DNA of 64,000 nucleotides from a virus: IMG/VR virus record IMGVR_UViG_3300050821_001428, positions 80,268 to 144,267 of that record; one strand, given 5' to 3'. A model generated the notes under the pieces. The model searched no databases and had not been told where the DNA came from. It saw only the letters and a program-made list of their open reading frames with translations. Positions 34,282 through 41,992 of the stretch are shown here, one piece after another. A program made the translations under genes and the position numbers. Within the stretch, counting starts at the first letter, position 1; each line of letters opens with the position of its first letter.

Positions 34282-35625
34282 GTGGAGCCATTATCATCCC
34301 AACCACCATCCTATATCACCAAGAAGATGCTACCGGGAGCGCTACCGGTAAAGAACCAGGCCGCCAAAATGGGAGTTGATCCGAGATCCGCGCAAGTTGG
34401 CCTTGCATCGGGTCGTTCGTTGCTACCGCCGTGGCCCCCCGGGTCGCCGGTGCAGAAGAATAACGTGACCTGGCAATGGGGGGACGAACTATCTGAGATA
34501 TCTCAGATAGTTACTAATATCAATCAAACCCTTGAAGAAACCGATAACATGAGTATCAGTGTTGCACAACTAAAGACATATATCAAGACGGATCTAAACG
34601 TCTTGATAGTTGGTCCCGCCGGGACAGGTAAGACCGCTATGCTTCAGGAAGCATGTGAGGGCCTTGGATTACGAATGAAATACTATCACGCAGCTACTTT
34701 GGACCCATTCGCAGACCTTATAGGAATCCCGGTGCCCGATCAGGAAACAAAGACCGTTGAGTATTATCGCCCACATGACGTGGATAACGCAGAGGTTATT
34801 TTCTGCGATGAGCTAAACCGCGCGTCTACGCAGACGACCAACGCTATCTTCGAAATGATTCAGTTCCGTTCAATTAACGGTGAGCCTCTACCTAAGCTGC
34901 GATGCGTAGTAGCTGCTATGAATCCAGTCGAGGATGCATACGATACCGACGAATTAGATATCGCTCTTCTAGACCGGTTCGATGTATATCTAAACGCCCC
35001 GGCGCAGGTTCATGCGGAATATTTTATCAAGAAGTATGGTCGGGATTACGCTAGGGTCGGTATTGAGATTTTCAATGAATATCAGGCTGATTATAATGCC
35101 CCGCAGCGTAGTAAGGATAACAAGCCAATAGGCTACTTTTCCCCACGTCGCTTGGATAAGTTAATGGATATTTTCCAGAAGTTTCCGACACCCCAGACGG
35201 TTAGTGTGGTGCTACCTCATAATGTCATCTTAAACAATAAGATGATAGCGAATAAATTCAATATTGCTCTTGGTAATCAACCCGCTCCTTCTCCTGAGAA
35301 ATCCAAGGAAGAAACCCACACAGAATTCTTGGATCAATATTACCAGAGCGATATTAGCTATAGACGTAATATCAAGCAAGCACCCAAATTGGTAGAGGCT
35401 TATAAGTGGGTAGTAGCTAAGAGAGATCAATCCATGGCTGCGAGTATCCGTGATCACCTTGCCGTCGATCTAAATCAGCAGGTTGGTGTTGATAAGATTG
35501 TTGGTAACTTTAAACTAATTATTCAGGATTTTGACGATAAACAACTGGAGATACTTATGAACAAGTGGAATTATACCAAGATGCGTAAGTTTAGTCAATC
35601 CTCTATGAATTGGTCGGGTTGGTAA
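34282..35625 (+). CDS. MoxR-type AAA+ ATPase
   Basis: The 447-residue protein has Walker A GPAGTGKT (111-118), Walker B VIFCDE (172-177) and sensor-1 AAMNP (211-215). An arginine-finger segment LLDRFDVYL follows, then a C-terminal lid. MoxR ATPases work as chaperones with VWA-domain partners, and the next gene is such a partner, 10 bases on. The predicted GTG start (34282) gives about 60 extra disordered residues; the ATG at 34327 is an alternative. A likely role is remodelling or metal-dependent maturation of a host or phage complex. Confidence 0.87.
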   Translation: MEPLSSQPPSYITKKMLPGALPVKNQAAKMGVDPRSAQVGLASGRSLLPPWPPGSPVQKNNVTWQWGDELSEISQIVTNINQTLEETDNMSISVAQLKTYIKTDLNVLIVGPAGTGKTAMLQEACEGLGLRMKYYHAATLDPFADLIGIPVPDQETKTVEYYRPHDVDNAEVIFCDELNRASTQTTNAIFEMIQFRSINGEPLPKLRCVVAAMNPVEDAYDTDELDIALLDRFDVYLNAPAQVHAEYFIKKYGRDYARVGIEIFNEYQADYNAPQRSKDNKPIGYFSPRRLDKLMDIFQKFPTPQTVSVVLPHNVILNNKMIANKFNIALGNQPAPSPEKSKEETHTEFLDQYYQSDISYRRNIKQAPKLVEAYKWVVAKRDQSMAASIRDHLAVDLNQQVGVDKIVGNFKLIIQDFDDKQLEILMNKWNYTKMRKFSQSSMNWSGW

Positions 35626-35635
35626 AGTAAAAATC

Positions 35636-36940
35636 ATGTTTGGATCCCCTGAACTTAAAAAGTACAGAGAAGCCATCAAAGAGTTACTATGGATTCACCC
35701 AGCGGTTGGATCAGTAGCACGATCAATGGGTGAACCTATTTTCACTCATGATGAACCGACGGCGTTTTTAGAGTTAGATGATAATAAAGAAATTCGCTTC
35801 AATTTTAATCCAGAATTTATTCTAGATACAGATATAGAAATAGTCTCTGCGGTGATTGCTCATGAGTCGTATCATTTGGTTCTTGATCATTTTCAGGAAT
35901 TGGTAGACAAGGTAATATTCCCCAATACCAAGACTCTAGTAATTGCTCAGGAGATTATCGTAAATGATACTATTGAAAATATCTATCATATGACTCTTCC
36001 CGACTTCGTTTATCGAGGTTTGCAAACTCTAGGCGAGGATTGTTCACAGTACACATCCAAGCAGGTATATGATAAGTTACTTGAAGATCAAGATGAGAAT
36101 CAAGATCAGAACGGCGGTCAAGGTAAGGACGAGCACGGATGCGGCGGACTTCATAATAGTGACGGAATATCAGATGAAGATGCTAAAACTGCCAAGGGTA
36201 TACAGGATGCGTTTAATGATCTCATTGATGATATTGCCAAATCAGAGGGTAAAACACCAGATGAGGTAAAAAACGATCTTCTAAATGACCACGGCGGAGG
36301 ATTTTCAATAGGTAATTTACAGGGAGATCGTGATGGTGCGCTTAGCCGCGAGCGGCTAAATTGGAAGCACCTGTTAGCCCAGATCAATCCTAAGATCATG
36401 GATTCAGGGTCACCTAAACGTCGTACGGAGAGCAATTGGATGAAGCCAAATCGTCGTATGGTTGCCATATATCCAAAGGTAATTGTACCTGTATCACAAC
36501 CAAAGGAGAAATCTTCTGACAACGATAATGGTGATATGATTCCTTCCTTCGTAATCGCCTTAGACCTATCAGGTAGTATTCCTCTGACATTAGTCGATAC
36601 GCTACAAGGGTTTCTAGAAGATATTCCAAGTGATCTGATTAATGCTTTCCCTTGCACTTGGAGTAGTCATTTAGTGCCATTTGACCCTGAGACTCGAAAA
36701 ATCTGTAGACGCGACGGAACGTCTATTAGCAGGGTATCTCGATATGTCAATGAGGTTAAATCTGAGACAGGGAGAGATCCATACGTCCTTGTAATTACGG
36801 ATGGTCAAATTTATGGAGATTTTACTAGGCCCGGAAAGCAATGGTACTGGATGGCTATCAATGCTAACTCTGTAAGTCAATGTCAGAAACATGCAGATAA
36901 ACCTGAATATGTGTATAATATTGAGGATTTCACAAATTAA
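35636..36940 (+). CDS. VWA-domain partner of MoxR with HExxH motif
   Basis: The 434-residue protein has two parts. Near the N-terminus AVIAHESYHLVLDHF contains HExxH (His 76, Glu 77, His 80), as in the metallopeptidase-like domain of DUF2201-type proteins. A long acidic, Gln/Gly-rich linker follows (about 150-230). The C-terminus is a VWA domain with MIDAS DLSGS (Asp 310, Ser 312, Ser 314) and a later VLVITDGQIYGD. MoxR/VWA pairs remodel target complexes, and the HExxH suggests zinc binding and possibly proteolysis. It is co-directional with the ATPase. Confidence 0.85.
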   Translation: MFGSPELKKYREAIKELLWIHPAVGSVARSMGEPIFTHDEPTAFLELDDNKEIRFNFNPEFILDTDIEIVSAVIAHESYHLVLDHFQELVDKVIFPNTKTLVIAQEIIVNDTIENIYHMTLPDFVYRGLQTLGEDCSQYTSKQVYDKLLEDQDENQDQNGGQGKDEHGCGGLHNSDGISDEDAKTAKGIQDAFNDLIDDIAKSEGKTPDEVKNDLLNDHGGGFSIGNLQGDRDGALSRERLNWKHLLAQINPKIMDSGSPKRRTESNWMKPNRRMVAIYPKVIVPVSQPKEKSSDNDNGDMIPSFVIALDLSGSIPLTLVDTLQGFLEDIPSDLINAFPCTWSSHLVPFDPETRKICRRDGTSISRVSRYVNEVKSETGRDPYVLVITDGQIYGDFTRPGKQWYWMAINANSVSQCQKHADKPEYVYNIEDFTN

Positions 36941-36956
36941 CAAGGAAAACTAATCA

Positions 36957-37133
36957 ATGATGCAAATTCTACCCAATTGGACCGTTACTTATAAGCAAAT
37001 CGATGGTGGTGAGGAACAATTAATTGTACCAAACGGCGATTTAGAAGCAATTGTACGTATCTTTAAATATAGTGGAATAAAATACTTTTTCGTTCATGAG
37101 CAGGAGCTAGATAATATTCGGTCTATTGTATGA
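36957..37133 (+). CDS. Small protein, 58 residues, unknown
   Basis: ATG at 36957 with AAGGAAAA about 11 bases upstream opens 58 codons (MMQILPNWTVTYKQIDGGEE and onward). The frame ends by overlapping the next gene's ATG (ATGA). The sequence has a compact alpha/beta look, with LEAIVRIFKYSGIKYFFVHE, and no low complexity. It is probably real, since spacing and overlap are typical of phage operons. No family is recognised. Confidence 0.62.
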   Translation: MMQILPNWTVTYKQIDGGEEQLIVPNGDLEAIVRIFKYSGIKYFFVHEQELDNIRSIV

Positions 37134-37441
37134 TGTATAGAAGGAAATTAAATAGTGTAAAGCGTAGAAAAAGACTAGTGACAATAGGTGAGCGTGACGG
37201 TTGGATTTGCCAACTGTGTCATGGCGAAGTAGACCGTCTAGATAGCGTAAATCATAAAAACAATGTCGGAGAGCATCGTGCTAGTCTGGATCACATCAAT
37301 CCATTATGCTTAGGTGGTAACGATGATAATAACAATGTACGTTTAGCACACCAAAGCTGTAATAATTATATAATCGGTGATAATGTGGAACCTTATCAAC
37401 CGTTTGATAAAACACCCCTATTTGGTATCGATCAAGAATGA
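37130..37441 (+). CDS. HNH endonuclease
   Basis: The 103-residue protein has a basic N-terminus and an HNH core. CQLCH forms the first zinc pair. Then come LDHINPLCLGGNDDNNNVRL (His and Asn of HNH) and HQSCN for the closing zinc pair. It could nick or cut DNA, with possible roles in homing, packaging or host DNA degradation. It starts by ATGA overlap with the small gene before it and precedes a second, fused HNH gene. Confidence 0.85.
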   Translation: MMYRRKLNSVKRRKRLVTIGERDGWICQLCHGEVDRLDSVNHKNNVGEHRASLDHINPLCLGGNDDNNNVRLAHQSCNNYIIGDNVEPYQPFDKTPLFGIDQE

Positions 37442-37494
37442 CTTATGATTGATCATCATAAGATATTAGGTATCTTATAAAATTGCTCTACTTA

Positions 37495-37503
37495 TGCTAT
37501 AAT
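37495..37503 (+). promoter_or_regulatory. Extended -10 promoter, leaderless type
   Basis: TGCTATAAT is a perfect extended -10 element. The HNH-Mom gene's ATG follows after six bases (37510), so transcription would start at or next to the start codon. No good -35 is seen at standard spacing, as usual for extended -10 promoters. Confidence 0.65.
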
Positions 37504-37509
37504 GAATGA

Positions 37510-38958
37510 ATGCAGTTTTGTGCATATCATCAAATAGAGCATCTAGAAGGGGATTTCAACGCCACCCAACTCAAGCGCAAGAATAGTGCTTGGTGTCGCA
37601 AGGCTCTAGCTGAAAATAAACGCCTAAAGACCCATGGATTAGAGTCCAACTCTAAGGCCAAAGGAAAGGGCGGAAGACCCAATTGGTATACCCTTGAGGA
37701 TTTAGAGAAGATTCAAAAATGGCTTCAAGAGGGTAAATCTTATAGCTGGATCGGAAGGCAATATAACCCCGATAGACAAGCTGCGGTTATATCCAAATTG
37801 GCGCAAGAACAAGGATGGCAAAGCCAAGACGCCCTAAAACTTCAGACAAAGTTTGTTGAACCGGAAAGCAAGGTTTGCACCTGGTGTCATGAAGAAAAAC
37901 CCATTGAAAAGTTTCCTTTAAGATCAGATAGGGAAGATAATAATGGCATTTCTCGCTATGAAGCAAAATGTCATATTTGTCGTAGATTAGTAGTCCCAGA
38001 ACGACAAGCGTATAATCGTAATTATCATCAGATTAATGCAGATGCTATTCGCCAAAATAAACGCGATTATCGTAAACGTCATCCCGAGACTCATAGGAGA
38101 GCGAGTCATGTTAGGCGTGCTACTAAGAATGCCACCCGCGTAGAAGCCTACGATGAACGCCAAATATGGGAATCTTATGATGGATTATGCTATGTGTGTC
38201 AGAAGTCCGTAGATTTCAATAAGCGTGGACACGAAGGCGATTCTTTTACATTAGAACATATTGTTCCTATAAAAAAGAAAGGGCCAACTTCATATAATAA
38301 TTTAGCCGTATCACACAAACGTTGTAATTCTAGTAAGAAACGTTTGATAGTTCCTGATGTATTCGCTGAGGACAATTATTCGGTAAAAGAAATGATAGAT
38401 AAATCCGAAGCATATCGTCTATCTTTAGAAAAACATTATCTACATCGGAAACGATCATTTAGTTATGTATATGGGTTGTATAGGCATGATCAATTGATGG
38501 GATTTGTGGGATTTAGTTCGCCAACTTCGAATCGTATCTCGAAATCAGTATGCCCTGATGATACGCGCCTAGTCATTGAATTAAGTCGTTTATGGATAGA
38601 TCCTCAAGCTGCCGTTAATGCTGGATCGTGGCTAATATCTCGGGCATTAAAAATGCTCCCTCCGTATATTGTAATTTCATATGCAGATTCGGCTATCCAA
38701 GATACTAGACATACTAAACCACGCAATCATAATGGCCTGGTTTACCAGGCAACTAATTTCTATTTTGCTGGTAAAACCAAACCCTCGCATGAATACGTTG
38801 CTAATAATAGTAGATCGGTAACTAAGGATACACCTGGTGCTATCAAGCAAGAAGTATCCTCTAAATATCGCTACTGGACTTTGACCGGTAGCAAAAGAGA
38901 TAAAAAGAATCTTTTCCGATTATGTAATTGGCCTATACTGGACCCGAAAGATTCCTAA
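37510..38958 (+). CDS. Fusion protein: zinc motif, HTH, zinc ribbon, HNH nuclease and Mom-like acyltransferase domain
   Basis: The 482-residue protein has five visible parts. Residues 1-30 hold a Cys/His motif (MQFCAYHQIEHLEGDF). Residues 58-105 look like an HTH (EDLEKIQKWLQEGKSYSWIG). Residues 123-158 are a zinc ribbon (CTWCHEEKP, CHICRR). Residues 227-275 are HNH (CYVC, FTLEHIVPIKKKG, HKRCN). Residues 320-425 match the Mom family pattern: ELSRLWIDPQ, then YIVISYADSA, then GLVYQATNFYFAG. Mom makes a hypermodified adenine in phage Mu DNA. A nuclease joined to a modifier would be a single-chain DNA discrimination device. The HNH calls are firm; the Mom-like call is from pattern memory. Confidence 0.78.
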   Translation: MQFCAYHQIEHLEGDFNATQLKRKNSAWCRKALAENKRLKTHGLESNSKAKGKGGRPNWYTLEDLEKIQKWLQEGKSYSWIGRQYNPDRQAAVISKLAQEQGWQSQDALKLQTKFVEPESKVCTWCHEEKPIEKFPLRSDREDNNGISRYEAKCHICRRLVVPERQAYNRNYHQINADAIRQNKRDYRKRHPETHRRASHVRRATKNATRVEAYDERQIWESYDGLCYVCQKSVDFNKRGHEGDSFTLEHIVPIKKKGPTSYNNLAVSHKRCNSSKKRLIVPDVFAEDNYSVKEMIDKSEAYRLSLEKHYLHRKRSFSYVYGLYRHDQLMGFVGFSSPTSNRISKSVCPDDTRLVIELSRLWIDPQAAVNAGSWLISRALKMLPPYIVISYADSAIQDTRHTKPRNHNGLVYQATNFYFAGKTKPSHEYVANNSRSVTKDTPGAIKQEVSSKYRYWTLTGSKRDKKNLFRLCNWPILDPKDS

Positions 38959-38961
38959 AGA

Positions 38962-38989
38962 AAAAGGGCACCCAATTGGGTGCCCTTTT
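38962..38989. terminator. Bidirectional terminator
   Basis: AAAAGGGCACCC, loop AATT, GGGTGCCCTTTT. It is a perfect 12-base GC-rich stem with A and T tracts on both sides. It separates the convergent HNH-Mom gene and major capsid gene, so it can stop transcription from both sides. Confidence 0.9.
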
Positions 38990-39011
38990 CATTACTATGA
39001 TAGCTTTTAGA

Positions 39012-40100
39012 TTATAGCTGCCACTGAACAGGAGCACCTGTGGATAGACCACCGATGTCTAGCTTGCTCGGAGCCGCTGTCGAATCACTCTTTAGAACTC
39101 TTGCGATACCACGGGGGTTCAATACAAGCATTCCGATAAGTTCATCGAGTACCCATCCCTTGTAGAACTGCTCTACAAGGTGATTCTCTTCAACGTCTAG
39201 CGAGTACATGACTGGCATAACGCCGACGAACTCTGGCTCTGCGGTTAGGAAGACCTCGCCCTGAGGAACGATGATCGAACGTTGAATCTGGAACTCACCG
39301 AACGATGTGATCTTACCACCTGCAAACACCTCATCCTTGAACTTGAAGCCTGTAACATTCAGATCCCATGTGTAAAGGTCACGAATATCAACCGGGTGTG
39401 CTAGCACGCGGCGAGCCTCAAGCTGGTTGATTTCGATCTGCGATACAGCGGAGTAGAAGTCCGATGGCTCTAGTGGGTTACCTGCGCCTAGAAGAACGGT
39501 ATGCTCATTAGGAGCAACCGATGGACCGGCTGCGATACCAGAAGCAATACCACCCGTAGGTGCTAGACCAACTGTGCTACCCGACTGCAATGTCGAGCCA
39601 AGATTCACAATCGCCTGCTCTAGAAGAAGAATTAGACGAGCGTCCTCCTGCTTCTGAATTGCCTGACGAGTTTCATCCTGAGCATACTCAACCGCATTTA
39701 CACGTAGGAAGTAAAGGTCTTCCTTACGAATACGTGGGAAGGATGCGATACGGAATAGCTGTGGGAAAGCCTGCTTGCCTTCGAATGGAGTGATCTTGAC
39801 TTCAGCGTCAGTGCTGTTAAGCACGTAAGCTTGACCAAGGTCATCCAGAATATCATAAGGCATAAGTGGGCCACGCTCTAGAGTATCTTCCACAAGGACA
39901 TTACGTACAATACCCTCATAACGAAGACGGATCTGGATAGGACCAATCATTCCCTGACCAATTCGACGTAGAGCATTCTGCTTGTCGGCTAGAATAGCTT
40001 CCAAACGTGCTGACTTCTGCGTCTTGGAAAGCTTCGGAGAACCCGATAGCTTCATTTCATAATCTGCGGAACTAACCGCTTGTCTTGTAAATTCTGACAT
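39012..40100 (-). CDS. Major capsid protein
   Basis: The 362-residue protein has the HK97-type outline. The basic helical N-terminus includes NALRRIGQGMIGPIQIRLRY. The P-domain-like part carries LPYDILDD-type and FEGKQAFPQLFRIASFPRIR phrases and a long helix (EYAQDETRQAIQKQEDARLI). The C-terminal beta part includes GEFQIQRSIIVPQGEVFLTA and FVGVMPVMYSLDVEENH. It is the last gene of the capsid operon and is followed by a strong terminator, as for a highly expressed gene. A separate promoter probably lies upstream of the decoration gene. Confidence 0.8.
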   Translation of the reverse strand: MSEFTRQAVSSADYEMKLSGSPKLSKTQKSARLEAILADKQNALRRIGQGMIGPIQIRLRYEGIVRNVLVEDTLERGPLMPYDILDDLGQAYVLNSTDAEVKITPFEGKQAFPQLFRIASFPRIRKEDLYFLRVNAVEYAQDETRQAIQKQEDARLILLLEQAIVNLGSTLQSGSTVGLAPTGGIASGIAAGPSVAPNEHTVLLGAGNPLEPSDFYSAVSQIEINQLEARRVLAHPVDIRDLYTWDLNVTGFKFKDEVFAGGKITSFGEFQIQRSIIVPQGEVFLTAEPEFVGVMPVMYSLDVEENHLVEQFYKGWVLDELIGMLVLNPRGIARVLKSDSTAAPSKLDIGGLSTGAPVQWQL

Positions 40101-40113
40101 AGTTATTATTTCC

Positions 40114-40713
40114 TTAGATCACTAGCTGGATTGTTAGAGCAGCATTGCTTTTACGTTCAATAACTCTTGCTACTGGAACGGAGCTAGTTGCTGCGGTACC
40201 GCCATCCGTGGTTAGAAGGCTTAGACGGCCATCTGTACCCGCGTAAAGTAGAACCTGCGAACCTGCACCCGCCGCTGCAATCTTCGCTGCTAGACCGGCA
40301 TCATTCCAAGCTGGAGCCAAAAGGTCATAGACTGAATCCGGACCCATCCATACGGAGATTTGATTATTCTGGCCTAGACCATCGAACGTTCCGCCGATCC
40401 ACTGACCTAGTAGACCCCAAGGCTGTACGCCTGCGGCACCGTTAGCTACTACTGCATTTGAGTTTTGATTCTTAACCATAACAGTTCCGGGAACAATGGA
40501 ACCATCATAAGTAAATGCGTTGGCGCTACGACTTAGCGGAGTCGTGTCGGTGCTAACAGGGACACGAATCGAGCCATCCGAATTTCTCAAAGACGGATCA
40601 AGGTAGGCCGCATAAGGGAAACCTTGTGTCTGTGCATAAGCAGGTCTAATTAGACGCTTTTGAGCCGTGATCGAGATATTGGTAGCTGCACCGGGTGAGT
40701 ATATGGTCTGCAT
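40114..40713 (-). CDS. Capsid decoration-like protein
   Basis: The 199-residue protein is beta-rich (VPVSTDTTPLSRSANAFTYD, IVPGTVMVKNQNSNAVVANG). It precedes the major capsid gene, the usual place for a decoration protein. Ala/Gly-rich phrases (LAAKIAAAGAGSQVLLYAGT) and a VIERKSNAALTIQLVI ending fit a small trimeric surface protein. A stabilising role on the capsid surface is inferred from order and size. Confidence 0.7.
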   Translation of the reverse strand: MQTIYSPGAATNISITAQKRLIRPAYAQTQGFPYAAYLDPSLRNSDGSIRVPVSTDTTPLSRSANAFTYDGSIVPGTVMVKNQNSNAVVANGAAGVQPWGLLGQWIGGTFDGLGQNNQISVWMGPDSVYDLLAPAWNDAGLAAKIAAAGAGSQVLLYAGTDGRLSLLTTDGGTAATSSVPVARVIERKSNAALTIQLVI

Positions 40714-40830
40714 ATTTGTATATCAACCTTTGGTGTATTGTGCTCAAAAGCCCTAATCTACAGGGATTTTGAAACCATTTCAATTATTGTTTAGAGGGAG
40801 AAATATCAAAAAATAGTATGAGTAAGAAAA

Positions 40831-40836
40831 ATTATA
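40831..40836 (-). promoter_or_regulatory. Candidate -10 box for capsid/decoration genes
   Basis: A perfect TATAAT on the minus strand (ATTATA on plus) lies downstream of the 18-base hairpin and about 118 bases before the decoration gene start. The -35 region is weak. It would let the capsid genes be transcribed apart from the protease gene. Confidence 0.45.
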
Positions 40837-40870
40837 AGATATTCTTGGGGATTATGATAGTAATCAAAAC

Positions 40871-40910
40871 ACAAAGGGTCAGTGTAGAGAAATCTACACT
40901 GACCCTTTGT
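40871..40910 (-). terminator. 18-base perfect stem with GAAA tetraloop
   Basis: ACAAAGGGTCAGTGTAGA, loop GAAA, TCTACACTGACCCTTTGT. The minus-strand continuation (TGTTTTGATTA) is T-rich. It lies after the protease gene and before the decoration gene. It is exceptionally long for a terminator and may also be an RNA processing site. The 238-base gap 40714-40951 holds no other supported gene. Confidence 0.65.
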
Positions 40911-40951
40911 AAGATATTCACGGCTCAATTACCAAATTACCGTATGATTAC

Positions 40952-41992
40952 TTACCTACCGAAAATAGCGGAATCCAATACATAGTCATCCATAGGAGCA
41001 TTGCTCGCAGCCGTGTGATCATTCGCTACGCGAGTGAAACCATTAGGTGCTGAGCTAAACTTGCCGAACATAGACGGAACCTTAGTTAGACCAGCGGTGC
41101 GGTGCTGTGCAATCTTAGCCAGACCAGCAGTCTTAACCTTACTTAATGATTCAATCTGTGCTAATACTACAGTTTCATCAGTATTATCGAGAGTAGCAAT
41201 ACGATTGAACTTTGCATCAACCGGGGATAAACCTAATTCAATTTCTAGTTCTGCTAGCTTGATAGATGAGATACGCACAGAGCCGGTGTGAAGCTTCACG
41301 TCAGGCGTAGGTACTCCACCAAACTCCATCTTATCCTTGGTGGTAGGATCTTGCTGCTTCAGTACGCCATTTCCGTCAGTACCGCTCCAAGTTGTTGTCG
41401 GACCAGAGTTATTGGCGGGAGTAGTCTGATGCTCAAGTAGATTGACGCGCTTATACGAGTCAGTCGCCACCGAATCAGTGGGCTGAACTCCCTGAACCGC
41501 TGAACCTCCCTGGGCAACAGGCTTGTTACCCTGCTGTTCATTCTGTTCTAACGTGTTATCGTCGTAAGAATAACGAGCTTGTGCATATGCATCTTGTGCC
41601 TGCTTGACAGCGGCATAATAAGCATTTGCAGCCTTTACTCCATCTTCGGTTGCTGGGAACGGGTCGCTGGTCACCGGATCAGTAATACCCTTTGCGGTAC
41701 CATCCGAATCGCCAAAGGTCTTAGTTGGACCAGAATCTTCAGTTGTCTTATCGGTATTGAAACCGGAATCATCGCTCTTTGGATCAGCGGTCGTAAGGGT
41801 TTCGGTCTTATCAGGCTCGACACCCTCGACACCCGTACCACCAATACCGGTTACATCAATTTGCTTCTGTGCAGTCGAAGCTGCTTCGTTTGATGCTTCA
41901 TCGAAACCACCAACACCGACAACATCAATGCGCTCCTTAGCGGAGGTGCCGTCAGGCGGGGTAGCTCCATCAGCAATCTTGGTATTACTCAT
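40952..41992 (-). CDS. Nested scaffold product from internal start
   Basis: Codon 977 of the protease gene is ATG (41990-41992) preceded by AGGAG with a five-base spacer, the best ribosome site seen in the operon. It begins MSNTKIADGATPPDG and would give 346 residues. The product is acidic and Thr/Asp/Gly-rich in the first half and helical later (YYAAVKQAQDAYAQARYSYD). This is the arrangement known in phage lambda, where scaffold Nu3 is made inside protease gene C. Scaffold function is inferred. Confidence 0.7.
   Translation of the reverse strand: MSNTKIADGATPPDGTSAKERIDVVGVGGFDEASNEAASTAQKQIDVTGIGGTGVEGVEPDKTETLTTADPKSDDSGFNTDKTTEDSGPTKTFGDSDGTAKGITDPVTSDPFPATEDGVKAANAYYAAVKQAQDAYAQARYSYDDNTLEQNEQQGNKPVAQGGSAVQGVQPTDSVATDSYKRVNLLEHQTTPANNSGPTTTWSGTDGNGVLKQQDPTTKDKMEFGGVPTPDVKLHTGSVRISSIKLAELEIELGLSPVDAKFNRIATLDNTDETVVLAQIESLSKVKTAGLAKIAQHRTAGLTKVPSMFGKFSSAPNGFTRVANDHTAASNAPMDDYVLDSAIFGR

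Noticed and set aside
34278-34379. 33-codon frame from ATG at 34278 just before the MoxR gene
   Set aside because: There is no ribosome site, it overlaps the MoxR start in another frame, and the sequence is unremarkable.
36151-36657. 168-codon minus-strand frame across the VWA gene
   Set aside because: The VWA frame has clear motifs through the same region; the antisense frame is rich in Ser, Arg and Pro, with no domain.
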